A program made the translations under genes and the position numbers. A model generated the notes under the pieces. That model did no database searches and had not been told where the DNA came from. It worked only from the letters and a program-made list of their open reading frames with translations. From positions 124,001-188,000 of the forward strand of contig NZ_DF158897.1 in assembly GCF_000307265.1 (NCBI RefSeq): DNA of 64,000 nucleotides. The letters are read 5' to 3'. Shown piece after piece: positions 35,291 through 42,852 of the stretch (position 1 is the first letter of the stretch; each line of letters begins with the position of its first letter). The DNA comes from Oscillibacter ruminantium GH1 (GTDB lineage Bacteria > Bacillota > Clostridia > Oscillospirales > Oscillospiraceae).

Positions 35291-35884
35291 TTATGCGCCG
35301 GTATAGGGCGCCATGCTCAGGCGGATAAAGTACCCCTTGTCATGGTCGCACACCGGGCATTTTTCCGGTGCGCCCTTTCCGGTGAAGACATACCCGCAGT
35401 TCAGGCACATCCATCCGCACTCCACATCGGAGAGGAACAGCTTTCCCTGCTCCAGCAGATCCGCCAGGTTGCCGAACCGCTCACCATGGGTCTGTTCAAT
35501 CTTTGAGATCATGTCAAAGGAATTGGCAACCTTTGCAAACCCCTCCTCTTTGGCCGTTGCGCCAAAGGCCGGATACACCGGATCAAACTCCTCAAACTCG
35601 TTGTGCTGGGCCATCCGCAGCAGCTTTGCCATATCCTGCGCCGCGTCCACGGGGTAGCCGCCGTCGATTTGAATCGTCTCTCCGGAAAGCTCCTTGAGAT
35701 GGTTGTAAAAGATCTCCGCGTGTTCCTTTTCCTGATTCGCGGTGAAGGTGAACACCGCCTCAATCACATGGAGCTTTTGCTGCTTGGCCTGCCCCGCGGC
35801 AAAGGTATAGCGGTTTCTGGCCTGACTCTCTCCCGCAAAAGCCCGCATCAGATTGATTTTTGTCTCGCTGTTTTTTAATTCCAT
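35291..35884 (-). CDS. rbr: Rubrerythrin
   Basis: 197 aa. Peroxide reductase of anaerobes. The N-terminal ferritin-like di-iron domain has glutamates in FAGESQARNRY, ANQEKEHAE and IEQTHGE; the C-terminal rubredoxin-like domain binds Fe with CLNCGYVF and CPVCDH. AAAGGGGG lies 11-12 bases before the ATG and is partly enclosed in a leader hairpin. Confidence 0.95.
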   Translation of the reverse strand: MELKNSETKINLMRAFAGESQARNRYTFAAGQAKQQKLHVIEAVFTFTANQEKEHAEIFYNHLKELSGETIQIDGGYPVDAAQDMAKLLRMAQHNEFEEFDPVYPAFGATAKEEGFAKVANSFDMISKIEQTHGERFGNLADLLEQGKLFLSDVECGWMCLNCGYVFTGKGAPEKCPVCDHDKGYFIRLSMAPYTGA

Positions 35885-35898
35885 AGAAATGAAAACAC

Positions 35899-35927
35899 CC
35901 CCTTTGCGTCAGAATGCGCAAAAGGGG
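35899..35927 (-). terminator. Hairpin in the rubrerythrin leader / end of gluQ
   Basis: 10-bp stem with one bulge (35899-35908 with 35917-35927) followed on the minus strand by TGTTTTC. It could end the gluQ transcript or mask the rubrerythrin ribosome binding site. Confidence 0.4.
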
Positions 35928-35955
35928 CATTTTTATGCAGATCGTCCTTTTAAAA

Positions 35956-36906
35956 TTAGAAAAATAACCCATCCGGCACGTAAATGTCCGTTTTGGGCAC
36001 CTTTTCCCAGTCAAACTCCGGCAGCAGGCTCTCCGGCGATCTTGGCTCCGCACCGGGGTTCAGCCCCGCCAGATACGCAAGGCCGCCAATCATCGCCTGC
36101 GGCGTGCTCCGCTCCAGCAGCGCATCCAGACTCAAATCACCGTCCCGCTTGGAAAGGCGCCGCCCGTCAGGCGCAAGCAGCAGCGGCACATGATAAAATT
36201 CCGGCGGGGTCAGTCCCAGCAGATTGTAGAGGTACAGCTGTCGGGGCGTGGAGGAGAGCAGATCGCTTCCACGCACCACCTGCGTGATTCCCATGGCCGC
36301 GTCGTCCACCACCACCGCCAGTTGATAGGCCCACAGGCCGTCCGACCGGCGCAGGAGAAAGTCACCGCAGTCCCGCTCCAGATTTTCGGCATACCAGCCG
36401 AGGTTCCCATCCAAAAAGCCGATCTCCCGATCCGGAACCCGCAGACGCAAGGCCGGGGCACGCGCGGCGCTCCGCGCCGCGATCTCGTCGGCGGTCAAAT
36501 CCCGGCAGGTACCGGGGTAAATCGTCTGCCCATCGTCCCGGTGCGGGGCAGAGGCGGCATGGAGCTGGGCGCGGGTGCAAAAGCAGGGATAAACCAGCCC
36601 CTTTTGCCGGAGCCGTTCCAGCGCGGCGGCGTATTGCTCGTTTCGCCGGCTTTGGTAATAGGGGCCGTCAGGTCCGCCGGAGCGGCCGCCTTCGTCCCAG
36701 AAAAGGCCCAGCGCCCGGTAGTCCGCCTCCACTCGTTCCGCATAGGTGCGGGTGCAGCGCTGGGCGTCCAAATCCTCGATCCGAAGGACCATCCGCCCCC
36801 CTTGAGACTTTGCGGAAAGCCACGCGAGAAGGCTGGAAAAGAGATTTCCAAGGTGCATTCGCCCGCTGGGAGAGGGGGCAAAGCGTCCCGTTGTTCCCTT
36901 CGCCAT
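35956..36906 (-). CDS. gluQ: Glutamyl-Q tRNA(Asp) synthetase
   Basis: 316 aa. A truncated GluRS-like enzyme that puts glutamate on queuosine 34 of tRNA-Asp. HIGH-like HLGN in RFAPSPSGRMHLGN, zinc ligands in the CFC...C segment (PCFCTRAQL...GTCRDL), and KMSK-like LSKRDGD. It lacks the anticodon-binding domain, as expected. The ATG at 36906 overlaps the yfcE stop (TGATG), which implies coupling. Confidence 0.92.
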   Translation of the reverse strand: MAKGTTGRFAPSPSGRMHLGNLFSSLLAWLSAKSQGGRMVLRIEDLDAQRCTRTYAERVEADYRALGLFWDEGGRSGGPDGPYYQSRRNEQYAAALERLRQKGLVYPCFCTRAQLHAASAPHRDDGQTIYPGTCRDLTADEIAARSAARAPALRLRVPDREIGFLDGNLGWYAENLERDCGDFLLRRSDGLWAYQLAVVVDDAAMGITQVVRGSDLLSSTPRQLYLYNLLGLTPPEFYHVPLLLAPDGRRLSKRDGDLSLDALLERSTPQAMIGGLAYLAGLNPGAEPRSPESLLPEFDWEKVPKTDIYVPDGLFF

Positions 36907-37373
36907 CACACCAGTTTGCGCAGGTCCGCCGTCAGGCGGCCGTCCTCAATTTTTACCACGGCGTAGGTGGGCTTGCCCCAGTATCCAATGCTGCCGGGAT
37001 TGAGCAGCAAAGACTCTCCCGCCCACTCCTGCGTGGGAACGTGGGTGTGTCCAAAGCACAGCAGGTCCGCTTTTTGCTCCCGTGCCGCATAGCCCACATC
37101 CATCAAACCCTCTTTCACCCGGTAGGTGTGTCCGTGGCACAGCAGGATGCGCTTGCCGCCAAGACTCACCAGCTTCACCGCAGGCTCCGTCATGCGGAAA
37201 TCGCAGTTGCCCGGCACCTGTTCCAGCGGAATGCCCGGGAACATGTCGTGGATACGCTCCGCATCCTGCCAGCCGTCTCCCAGATGAAAGATGTGGTCGG
37301 GACGCTCCCGCTCCACGGCCAGCGCCATATTGTCCACGTTGCCGTGGGAATCAGAAAACACCAATAGTTTCAT
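36906..37373 (-). CDS. YfcE-like metallophosphoesterase
   Basis: 155 aa. Mn2+-dependent phosphodiesterase fold with the full motif set: FSDSHGN, LGDG, PGNCD, CHGHTY, FGHTHVP. The substrate in the cell is uncertain (the MJ0936/YfcE family). The ATG at 37373 begins the conserved first strand MKLLVFSDSHG and follows GAGG; the in-frame upstream extension is not supported. Coupled to gluQ downstream. Confidence 0.9.
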   Translation of the reverse strand: MKLLVFSDSHGNVDNMALAVERERPDHIFHLGDGWQDAERIHDMFPGIPLEQVPGNCDFRMTEPAVKLVSLGGKRILLCHGHTYRVKEGLMDVGYAAREQKADLLCFGHTHVPTQEWAGESLLLNPGSIGYWGKPTYAVVKIEDGRLTADLRKLV

Positions 37374-37593
37374 AAAAGCCTCGTTTTTTGACAACCTGTA
37401 TTCACAACCAAGAGATACCAGATGGGCAAGATGCTTTTTCGCCACACAAGGCAGAAACCCGCCGCCTTAACGCAAGGAAGCAGCTGACAAAGACCCAATG
37501 CCGAAAACACAGCCATGTGGGCGTTTGATGTAAGGCAGCACCGCGTAAAGAACACCTAGCGGTTTTGCGCACATGACGAAAAAAGTCCATTGC
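37374..37593. other. 220-base gap between rpiR and yfcE
   Basis: No convincing gene, promoter or terminator seen. Short open frames on the minus strand are Cys/Trp-rich and lack ribosome binding sites. Confidence 0.4.
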
Positions 37594-38451
37594 TCAAAGA
37601 AAGACGCCGCGCTCCAGCAGGTGGCTTTCCAACTGGTGGATATGCTGCGCGGCTCCCTTTTTTCGAGCCGCCCCCATGGCTCGGCAAATCAGGCTGATCA
37701 AGGACAGGCAGCCGGCATAACTGGGGAAATAATAGCCGGAGGCTATGCTGCAGTGGAATGCCAAATCCGCGTAAGGATGGCAGGGCGAAAGACCGGTATC
37801 TGTAATCAGCGCAATGGGGATTCCCGCTTCATGAAGATCGCGGATTCCGTCCACCACCTGCGCGGTGTATCTGGGAAAGCTCAATGCAATCACCAAGTCC
37901 TCCGGCTCTACCATGGAGAGCCGATCCAGATAATCACCGGCAAAGTTAATTGAAAACACTTTTAATCCCAGATAGCGCAAAATATTGGCAAAAATGTCCG
38001 CCATCATTCCGGAAACGCGACCGCCTGTAATGTAAATGTGTTTCGCGCGCTCCATCATCTCCAATAGCTGCGGCAGATTTTGCTGGTTGGAGGGATCGGT
38101 CAGCGTTGCGCGGATCGCCGCGGTATCATCCCCTAATCCCATGGCAAACAGGCTATTGTCGCTGGCTGTTTCTTCGCTGTCTGACAGCTTGTTATACATC
38201 ACCAACTCAGAATGCGCATACTCGGAAAACATTTTTTTAAATTCTGCAAATTTATCATAACCCAGTTGATTGCAAAATTTAATCACCGAATTGTTGCTCA
38301 CTCCAATATTTCTCGCCAATGCTGTAATGGATAAAAACGGTATCAAATGGTAGTTTTCCAATACATAGGCAGCGACCTGTCTTTGCGTGGCAGATAGAGA
38401 ATCCTGTATCTGTTGAATCTTATCTAATGTTTCTTGCAGTGCCATTTCCAT
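37594..38451 (-). CDS. RpiR (MurR/RpiR) family transcriptional regulator
   Basis: 285 aa. N-terminal RpiR helix-turn-helix (about residues 1-77; ATQRQVAAYVLENYHLIPFLSI, GVSNNSVIKFCNQLGY) and a C-terminal SIS domain (about 120-260; IYITGGRVSGMMADIFANIL), which in this family binds a phosphosugar-type or other small effector. The ATG at 38451 has GGAGGG 4 bases upstream; a second in-frame ATG two codons later is equally possible. It is divergent from the gltS-opine dehydrogenase-OCD operon and probably controls it. Confidence 0.88.
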   Translation of the reverse strand: MEMALQETLDKIQQIQDSLSATQRQVAAYVLENYHLIPFLSITALARNIGVSNNSVIKFCNQLGYDKFAEFKKMFSEYAHSELVMYNKLSDSEETASDNSLFAMGLGDDTAAIRATLTDPSNQQNLPQLLEMMERAKHIYITGGRVSGMMADIFANILRYLGLKVFSINFAGDYLDRLSMVEPEDLVIALSFPRYTAQVVDGIRDLHEAGIPIALITDTGLSPCHPYADLAFHCSIASGYYFPSYAGCLSLISLICRAMGAARKKGAAQHIHQLESHLLERGVFL

Positions 38452-38510
38452 TCGCCCTCCTCTGTGCATTATGATCTGCAGAGCGTTCTTTTTTGTTTTT
38501 TTGAATCGCG

Positions 38511-38526
38511 AAATAAATTTTTTATC
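38511..38526 (+). promoter_or_regulatory. Candidate RpiR operator, copy 1
   Basis: 16-base sequence AAATAAATTTTTTATC, identical to a second copy at 38764-38779. It contains a 5-bp dyad (ATAAA-N3-TTTAT), and GCAG follows at the same spacing in both. This copy lies in the rpiR leader, 60 bases before its start. Confidence 0.5.
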
Positions 38527-38673
38527 ACGGCAGAGCCGCAGACCCAAGGTGCTGCCCGCAGCCACGCCGCAAAACTCGGCCTTCCTGATCACCGAAATTT
38601 CAAATAGCACGTTTTTTCCTGTAAAACGTGAGTTAAACGCACACGATCCATACTTTTTGCTAATTCCATAGAC

Positions 38674-38682
38674 ATTATAGCA
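38674..38682 (-). promoter_or_regulatory. Extended -10 promoter for rpiR
   Basis: Minus strand TGCTATAAT (TGn plus perfect -10) without a clear -35; it gives a leader of about 215 bases containing the copy 1 operator. Confidence 0.5.
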
Positions 38683-38729
38683 AAAAGATATGCAAAAATA
38701 AAGAAATAAAAAATATTTTTAATTACCTA

Positions 38730-38758
38730 TTGAAATAAAATAATTTATATGTTAACAT
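38730..38758 (+). promoter_or_regulatory. Sigma-A promoter for the gltS operon
   Basis: TTGAAA, 17-base spacer, TAACAT in an AT-rich block; the copy 2 operator begins 6 bases later, across the expected transcription start. Confidence 0.5.
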
Positions 38759-38763
38759 TTAGA

Positions 38764-38779
38764 AAATAAATTTTTTATC
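38764..38779 (+). promoter_or_regulatory. Candidate RpiR operator, copy 2
   Basis: Second exact copy of AAATAAATTTTTTATC, placed at the likely start of the gltS transcript, where a bound regulator would repress. Confidence 0.5.
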
Positions 38780-38967
38780 GTCGCAGGAAGTTCTATTCCT
38801 ACCTGGCAAATTTCAGAGCGGGACATCCTTTTGGCTGGGAGCAGACACAATCTGTGTGGCCACCAGATTGCCACTCTGCTGCATCATCTGCATTACCCAG
38901 AGACTTGCCCAAAACCTCTGAATTTGAGTATATCTTCATTCTTTGGACTTTAGAAGGGAGAAAAGCC

Positions 38968-40350
38968 ATGGTACCCGTCGAAAAAATTGCAAGCGGCACA
39001 TTGAATAATCTGCTTTTGTATGTGGCAATCGCAGGACTTCTACTCTTGGTTGCAACGCTGATCCGCCTGAAAGTTTCCTTCCTCCGAAAAGCATTTATTC
39101 CCGCATCTCTGCTGGCCGGTCTGATCGGATTGATGCTGGGACCCTATGCGTTAAAAGTCATCCCCGCCGACATGATGTCGAGTATCGGCGCACTGCCGAC
39201 CCCCATGATTACGATTGTCTTTTCCTGTATGCTGCTGGGTATTAAAAAGGGAGAGACGGATAAGGGCATGATTCGTGATGCCGTAGCCGGTCTGGGCTGG
39301 TTGTGGTCCAACAGCTTCATGCAGGTGGGTGTTCCCTGTCTGCTGTGCGCCTTTATCCTGACGCCCGTATTCGGCGTCAACCAGCTGTTTGGCTCTCTGT
39401 TTGAAATCGGCTTCGCCGGAGGACACGGCACCGCAAGCGGCATGGCCACTGTTTTTGAAGATCCCTCTATGCTGAATTGGGCGGATGGCGCGGCGTTGGC
39501 TCCTACCACCGCGACCATTGGCCTGCTGGTCGGCATCTTTGTCGGCATGATTCTCATCAACTACGGAGTTCGCAAAAAGTATACCAAGGTGCTGACGGAA
39601 CCCGCGACGGCCAGTGACGTAAAAGAAGTATTTCCAGAAGAAGAGCGCGAGCCCGCCGCGCACATGACGATCAGCCAGGATGTTGTGGAACCGTTTGCTT
39701 TCCATCTGGGCGTCATCGGTCTTGCCATTCTCATCGGACGAATCATTGTCTGGGGCTTTGGACAAGTATTTGGCTATGCAGGTCTGCCGCTGTTTCCCTT
39801 TGCGATGATCGGCGGCTGGATCATTAACTCCATTGTGATGCGCACCTCTTTGCGGAATCTCTTTGACCGTGCAACCTTCCAGCGGATTCAGGGTATGGCT
39901 CTTGAAATCCTGGTGGTCGGGGCCATGGCGTCCATTAAGGTTCCGGTGGTAATTGCCTATTGGGCTCCTCTGCTGATCACCTCCGTGGTTGTGGTGCTGC
40001 TGATGCTGGTGTGGTTCTTCTGGCTCAGCCCCCGCATTTTCTCCGACTGCTGGTTTGAACAGGGGATCATCCGCTTTGGCGCTTTCTGCGGCGTGGCGGC
40101 TGTGGGATATATGCTGCTGCGCACAGCCGACCCCAAGATGAAGACCGACGCGGGTTCCATCTATGCGCTTGATTGCCCGTTTATGAGCCCCTTCATTGGC
40201 GGCGGACTGATTACCACCATGTATCCGTATATGATTCAGAATATGGGTGCTTTGAAGACGGGATTGGTTCTTTGCGCCGGTTCGCTTGTCATCCTCCTTT
40301 TCCTGCGGCTGTTCTTCTGGAACAAGCAGGTGAAACTGGAGCAGCGTTGA
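38968..40350 (+). CDS. Sodium:glutamate symporter family transporter (GltS-like)
   Basis: 460 aa with about ten membrane helices in two inverted halves. The GltS-family re-entrant motif GFAGGHGTASGMA is present, with a charged central loop (about residues 215-240) between the halves. Imports glutamate or a related anionic amino acid with Na+. The start at 38968 has GGGAG 7 bases upstream. It heads an operon with opine-dehydrogenase- and OCD-like genes, so the true substrate may be an opine or a precursor. Confidence 0.85.
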   Translation: MVPVEKIASGTLNNLLLYVAIAGLLLLVATLIRLKVSFLRKAFIPASLLAGLIGLMLGPYALKVIPADMMSSIGALPTPMITIVFSCMLLGIKKGETDKGMIRDAVAGLGWLWSNSFMQVGVPCLLCAFILTPVFGVNQLFGSLFEIGFAGGHGTASGMATVFEDPSMLNWADGAALAPTTATIGLLVGIFVGMILINYGVRKKYTKVLTEPATASDVKEVFPEEEREPAAHMTISQDVVEPFAFHLGVIGLAILIGRIIVWGFGQVFGYAGLPLFPFAMIGGWIINSIVMRTSLRNLFDRATFQRIQGMALEILVVGAMASIKVPVVIAYWAPLLITSVVVVLLMLVWFFWLSPRIFSDCWFEQGIIRFGAFCGVAAVGYMLLRTADPKMKTDAGSIYALDCPFMSPFIGGGLITTMYPYMIQNMGALKTGLVLCAGSLVILLFLRLFFWNKQVKLEQR

Positions 40351-40455
40351 GCGGTTGACTCCGCTTCTTTCCCACAAAGCGCACAATTTCCCGTCTTTCG
40401 GAAAACAGATTGACAAATAGGTTATTTATAAAAGATTGAGGGTATTTCGAACATT

Positions 40456-41547
40456 ATGGAAACAACAGTTGCAATTATCGGCGCAGGCAACGGCGGTTCC
40501 GCCATTGCCGCTTATCTGGCAAGCCAAGGCGTTAAAATTCATCTATGCGACCTGTTCCCCCAATATTTAGAGGGAATTCAAGCCGCCGGCGGAATTGATT
40601 TGACCTTAGACGGCAAAACGTCCCATCATCCGTTGGAGATGGTAACGGGAGATGTTCCCGAAGCCATTCGCGGCGTACATTTGATTATGGTGGTCACGCC
40701 TTCCTTCACCCACAAAATGATCGCCGAAGCCTGTTACAGTGCTTTAACAGACGGTCAGGTGGTTGTTTTGAATCCCGGACGCACCGGCGGCGCGTTGGAG
40801 TTTCAAAACACCATTCGCAGCAAGGGCTGCACTGCCAACATCACCATTGCGGAAACGCAAACGCTCATTTATTCCTGCCGGAAAACCGGCCCCGCCTCCG
40901 TAGAAATTTACGGCGTGAAAAAGGAAGTGGAGCTGGGCGCTTTTCCCTCCAGCCAGACACAGCGGGTACTGGATTTGCTGCAGGGCTACTATCCGCAGTT
41001 CACTCCTGCCCAAAACTGCTTGGAAACCAGTCTCTCTAATATCGGCGCTCTGTTTCACCCCGCTCCCGTGCTGCTGAATATCGGCCGCATTGAAAGCGAT
41101 TCCAAGGGCTATCGCTATTACTGGGATGGGATTTCTCCTTCTGTCGCTGTGCTGGTAAAGGCCATCGACAAGGAGCGGATGGCCGTTGCGCAGGCATACG
41201 GCGTGCGGATTCTCAGCGCCGAGGAATGGCTGCGCCAATCCTATGATACATACGGCGACAATCTGTACGATCTGATTCAACACAATCAGGCCTATGGAGA
41301 TATCATGGCGCCCACGACCATTGAAGCCCGCTATGTTACCGAAGACGTTCCCATGAGTCTGGTCCCCATTTCCGAATTGGGGAAAGCCGCGGGAATTTTC
41401 ACCCCCACCATTGATTCGGTGATTCAGCTCACCAGCACAATTTATAAGCGGGATTTTCGCGCGGAAGGCCGATGCGCCAAGAATCTGGGAATTGAGGGAA
41501 TGAACAAAGAACAAGTGGCTCATTATTTTGAAACTGGAAAGTGCTGA
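40456..41547 (+). CDS. NAD(P)-dependent octopine/nopaline dehydrogenase family protein
   Basis: 363 aa. N-terminal Rossmann domain with AIIGAGNGGSAIAAYLA and MVVTPSFTHK; C-terminal opine dehydrogenase domain (about residues 185-340; SLSNIGALFHPAPVLLNIG contains the conserved His). The family condenses an amino acid with a 2-oxoacid reductively, or the reverse. The nearest ribosome binding site (GAGGG) is far from the ATG, so translation may be weak or the start misplaced. It lies between gltS and an OCD-family gene. Confidence 0.85.
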   Translation: METTVAIIGAGNGGSAIAAYLASQGVKIHLCDLFPQYLEGIQAAGGIDLTLDGKTSHHPLEMVTGDVPEAIRGVHLIMVVTPSFTHKMIAEACYSALTDGQVVVLNPGRTGGALEFQNTIRSKGCTANITIAETQTLIYSCRKTGPASVEIYGVKKEVELGAFPSSQTQRVLDLLQGYYPQFTPAQNCLETSLSNIGALFHPAPVLLNIGRIESDSKGYRYYWDGISPSVAVLVKAIDKERMAVAQAYGVRILSAEEWLRQSYDTYGDNLYDLIQHNQAYGDIMAPTTIEARYVTEDVPMSLVPISELGKAAGIFTPTIDSVIQLTSTIYKRDFRAEGRCAKNLGIEGMNKEQVAHYFETGKC

Positions 41548-41584
41548 CGCACTCACGGATAAAAGGGAAGGAAGATTTTGCAGT

Positions 41585-42607
41585 ATGAGTAAAGTCGATA
41601 TTCTGTTCCTGAACAACAAGGACATGGAAACATTGGGCGTTGGCGATATGCCTGCGGCGATTCACGATGTGGAGCGGGCGTACATGCTGGTGGAACAGGG
41701 CAATGTGATTACCCCGGGAAAACTGCCGATGCGCTGGGGAAAAACAGCAGAGGATGAAAACGTGTACGGTCGGATTAACGCCATGCCCGGCTATCTTGGC
41801 GGCGAATATGACATGGCCGGGATCAAGTGGATCGGCAGCGGTCCCATGAACTATAAAAAGGGGCTTCCACGCGCCAGCGTCACCGTCATTCTCAACGACC
41901 CCGACACCAAGCTGCCCGTCTGCATTGCCGACGGCACCGAGGCCAGCGCCAAGCGCACCGGCGCTTCCGGCGGTGTGGCGATGAAGCTGCTGTCTAATGC
42001 GGACACTTCCGTCATGACCATTTGCGGCGCAGGAGCCCAGGGCCGCACGCAGTTGGAGGCGGCTTTGATCGTCCGTCCCGGCATTCAAAAGGTCTATGTA
42101 TACGATATTCGTCTGGAAAGTTCTCAACGCTTTGTAGAGGAGTCCTCCGCAAAGTATCCCTATGTGGAGTTCATTGCCGTTGCCGAACCCAAACAAGCGG
42201 TGGAGGAGAGCGACATTGTCGTATGCGTCACGTTGGCCAATGATCCGTTTATTCAGGCCGACTGGCTGAAAAAAGGCGCTCTGCTTCTGAATTTGGCAGA
42301 CTTTGAGGTCACCTATGACTGCGTAAAAAAAGCCGACAAAATTGTGGTAGACAACTGGGAAACTATTAAGCACCGCATGATCAGCACGGTGGCCCTGATG
42401 TGGAAAGACAGGATCATCAAGGATACGGACATTGACGCCCAGCTGGGAGAAATTCTGATGGAAACGAAAAAGGGCCGGGAAAACGACGAGGAAATCATCT
42501 ATTTCAACGCCGTTGGCACCGGAATTCTGGATTTAGCCGTCACAACCCGCTGCTACCGCAAGGCTCTGAAAGAGGGCGTTGGCACCAAACTGGCTTACTG
42601 GGAGTAA
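41585..42607 (+). CDS. Ornithine cyclodeaminase/mu-crystallin family protein
   Basis: 340 aa. NAD-dependent family including ornithine cyclodeaminase, alanine dehydrogenase (archaeal) and SbnB. The Rossmann motif ICGAGAQGRTQLEAA and the substrate-side segments GIKWIGSGPMNYKKGLPRAS and DGTEASAKRTGASG are present. GGAAGG precedes the chosen ATG. It starts 37 bases after the opine-dehydrogenase-like gene. The reaction cannot be assigned from sequence; together the two enzymes suggest metabolism of an N-carboxyalkyl amino acid. Confidence 0.85.
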   Translation: MSKVDILFLNNKDMETLGVGDMPAAIHDVERAYMLVEQGNVITPGKLPMRWGKTAEDENVYGRINAMPGYLGGEYDMAGIKWIGSGPMNYKKGLPRASVTVILNDPDTKLPVCIADGTEASAKRTGASGGVAMKLLSNADTSVMTICGAGAQGRTQLEAALIVRPGIQKVYVYDIRLESSQRFVEESSAKYPYVEFIAVAEPKQAVEESDIVVCVTLANDPFIQADWLKKGALLLNLADFEVTYDCVKKADKIVVDNWETIKHRMISTVALMWKDRIIKDTDIDAQLGEILMETKKGRENDEEIIYFNAVGTGILDLAVTTRCYRKALKEGVGTKLAYWE

Positions 42608-42700
42608 AGATTTCCACTGTTGCAGCCGAAAAGCCGTTGTGTGAATGCCGAGGTAAATACAGCCGGGAACTCAAAAATTTAAACTACATCTAAAAATCAC

Positions 42701-42741
42701 CAGCCGCCAAGCGGACCCTTTTTCGGTCCGCTTGGCGGCTG
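42701..42741. terminator. Terminator between OCD-family gene and SLH gene
   Basis: 17-bp perfect stem (42701-42717 with 42725-42741), 7-base loop. On the minus strand it is followed by TGATTTTTAG, so it fits best as the end of the minus-strand SLH gene. The remaining bases 42742-42852 show nothing. Confidence 0.8.
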
Positions 42742-42852
42742 CTTGCGATGAATCTGTATTTCTTACGGGCGTGTGACTTGCGATATGTTCTTGCGTCGCG
42801 CGCCTATTGGTGCGCAGTGGTTTTGCCGGTCAAAGTTCCTCGTTTTGAACCA

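Noticed and set aside
40456..42607. Staphylopine-type metallophore biosynthesis (CntKLM)
   Set aside because: There is no histidine racemase or nicotianamine-synthase-like gene and no metal ABC importer nearby; only the opine dehydrogenase resembles CntM.
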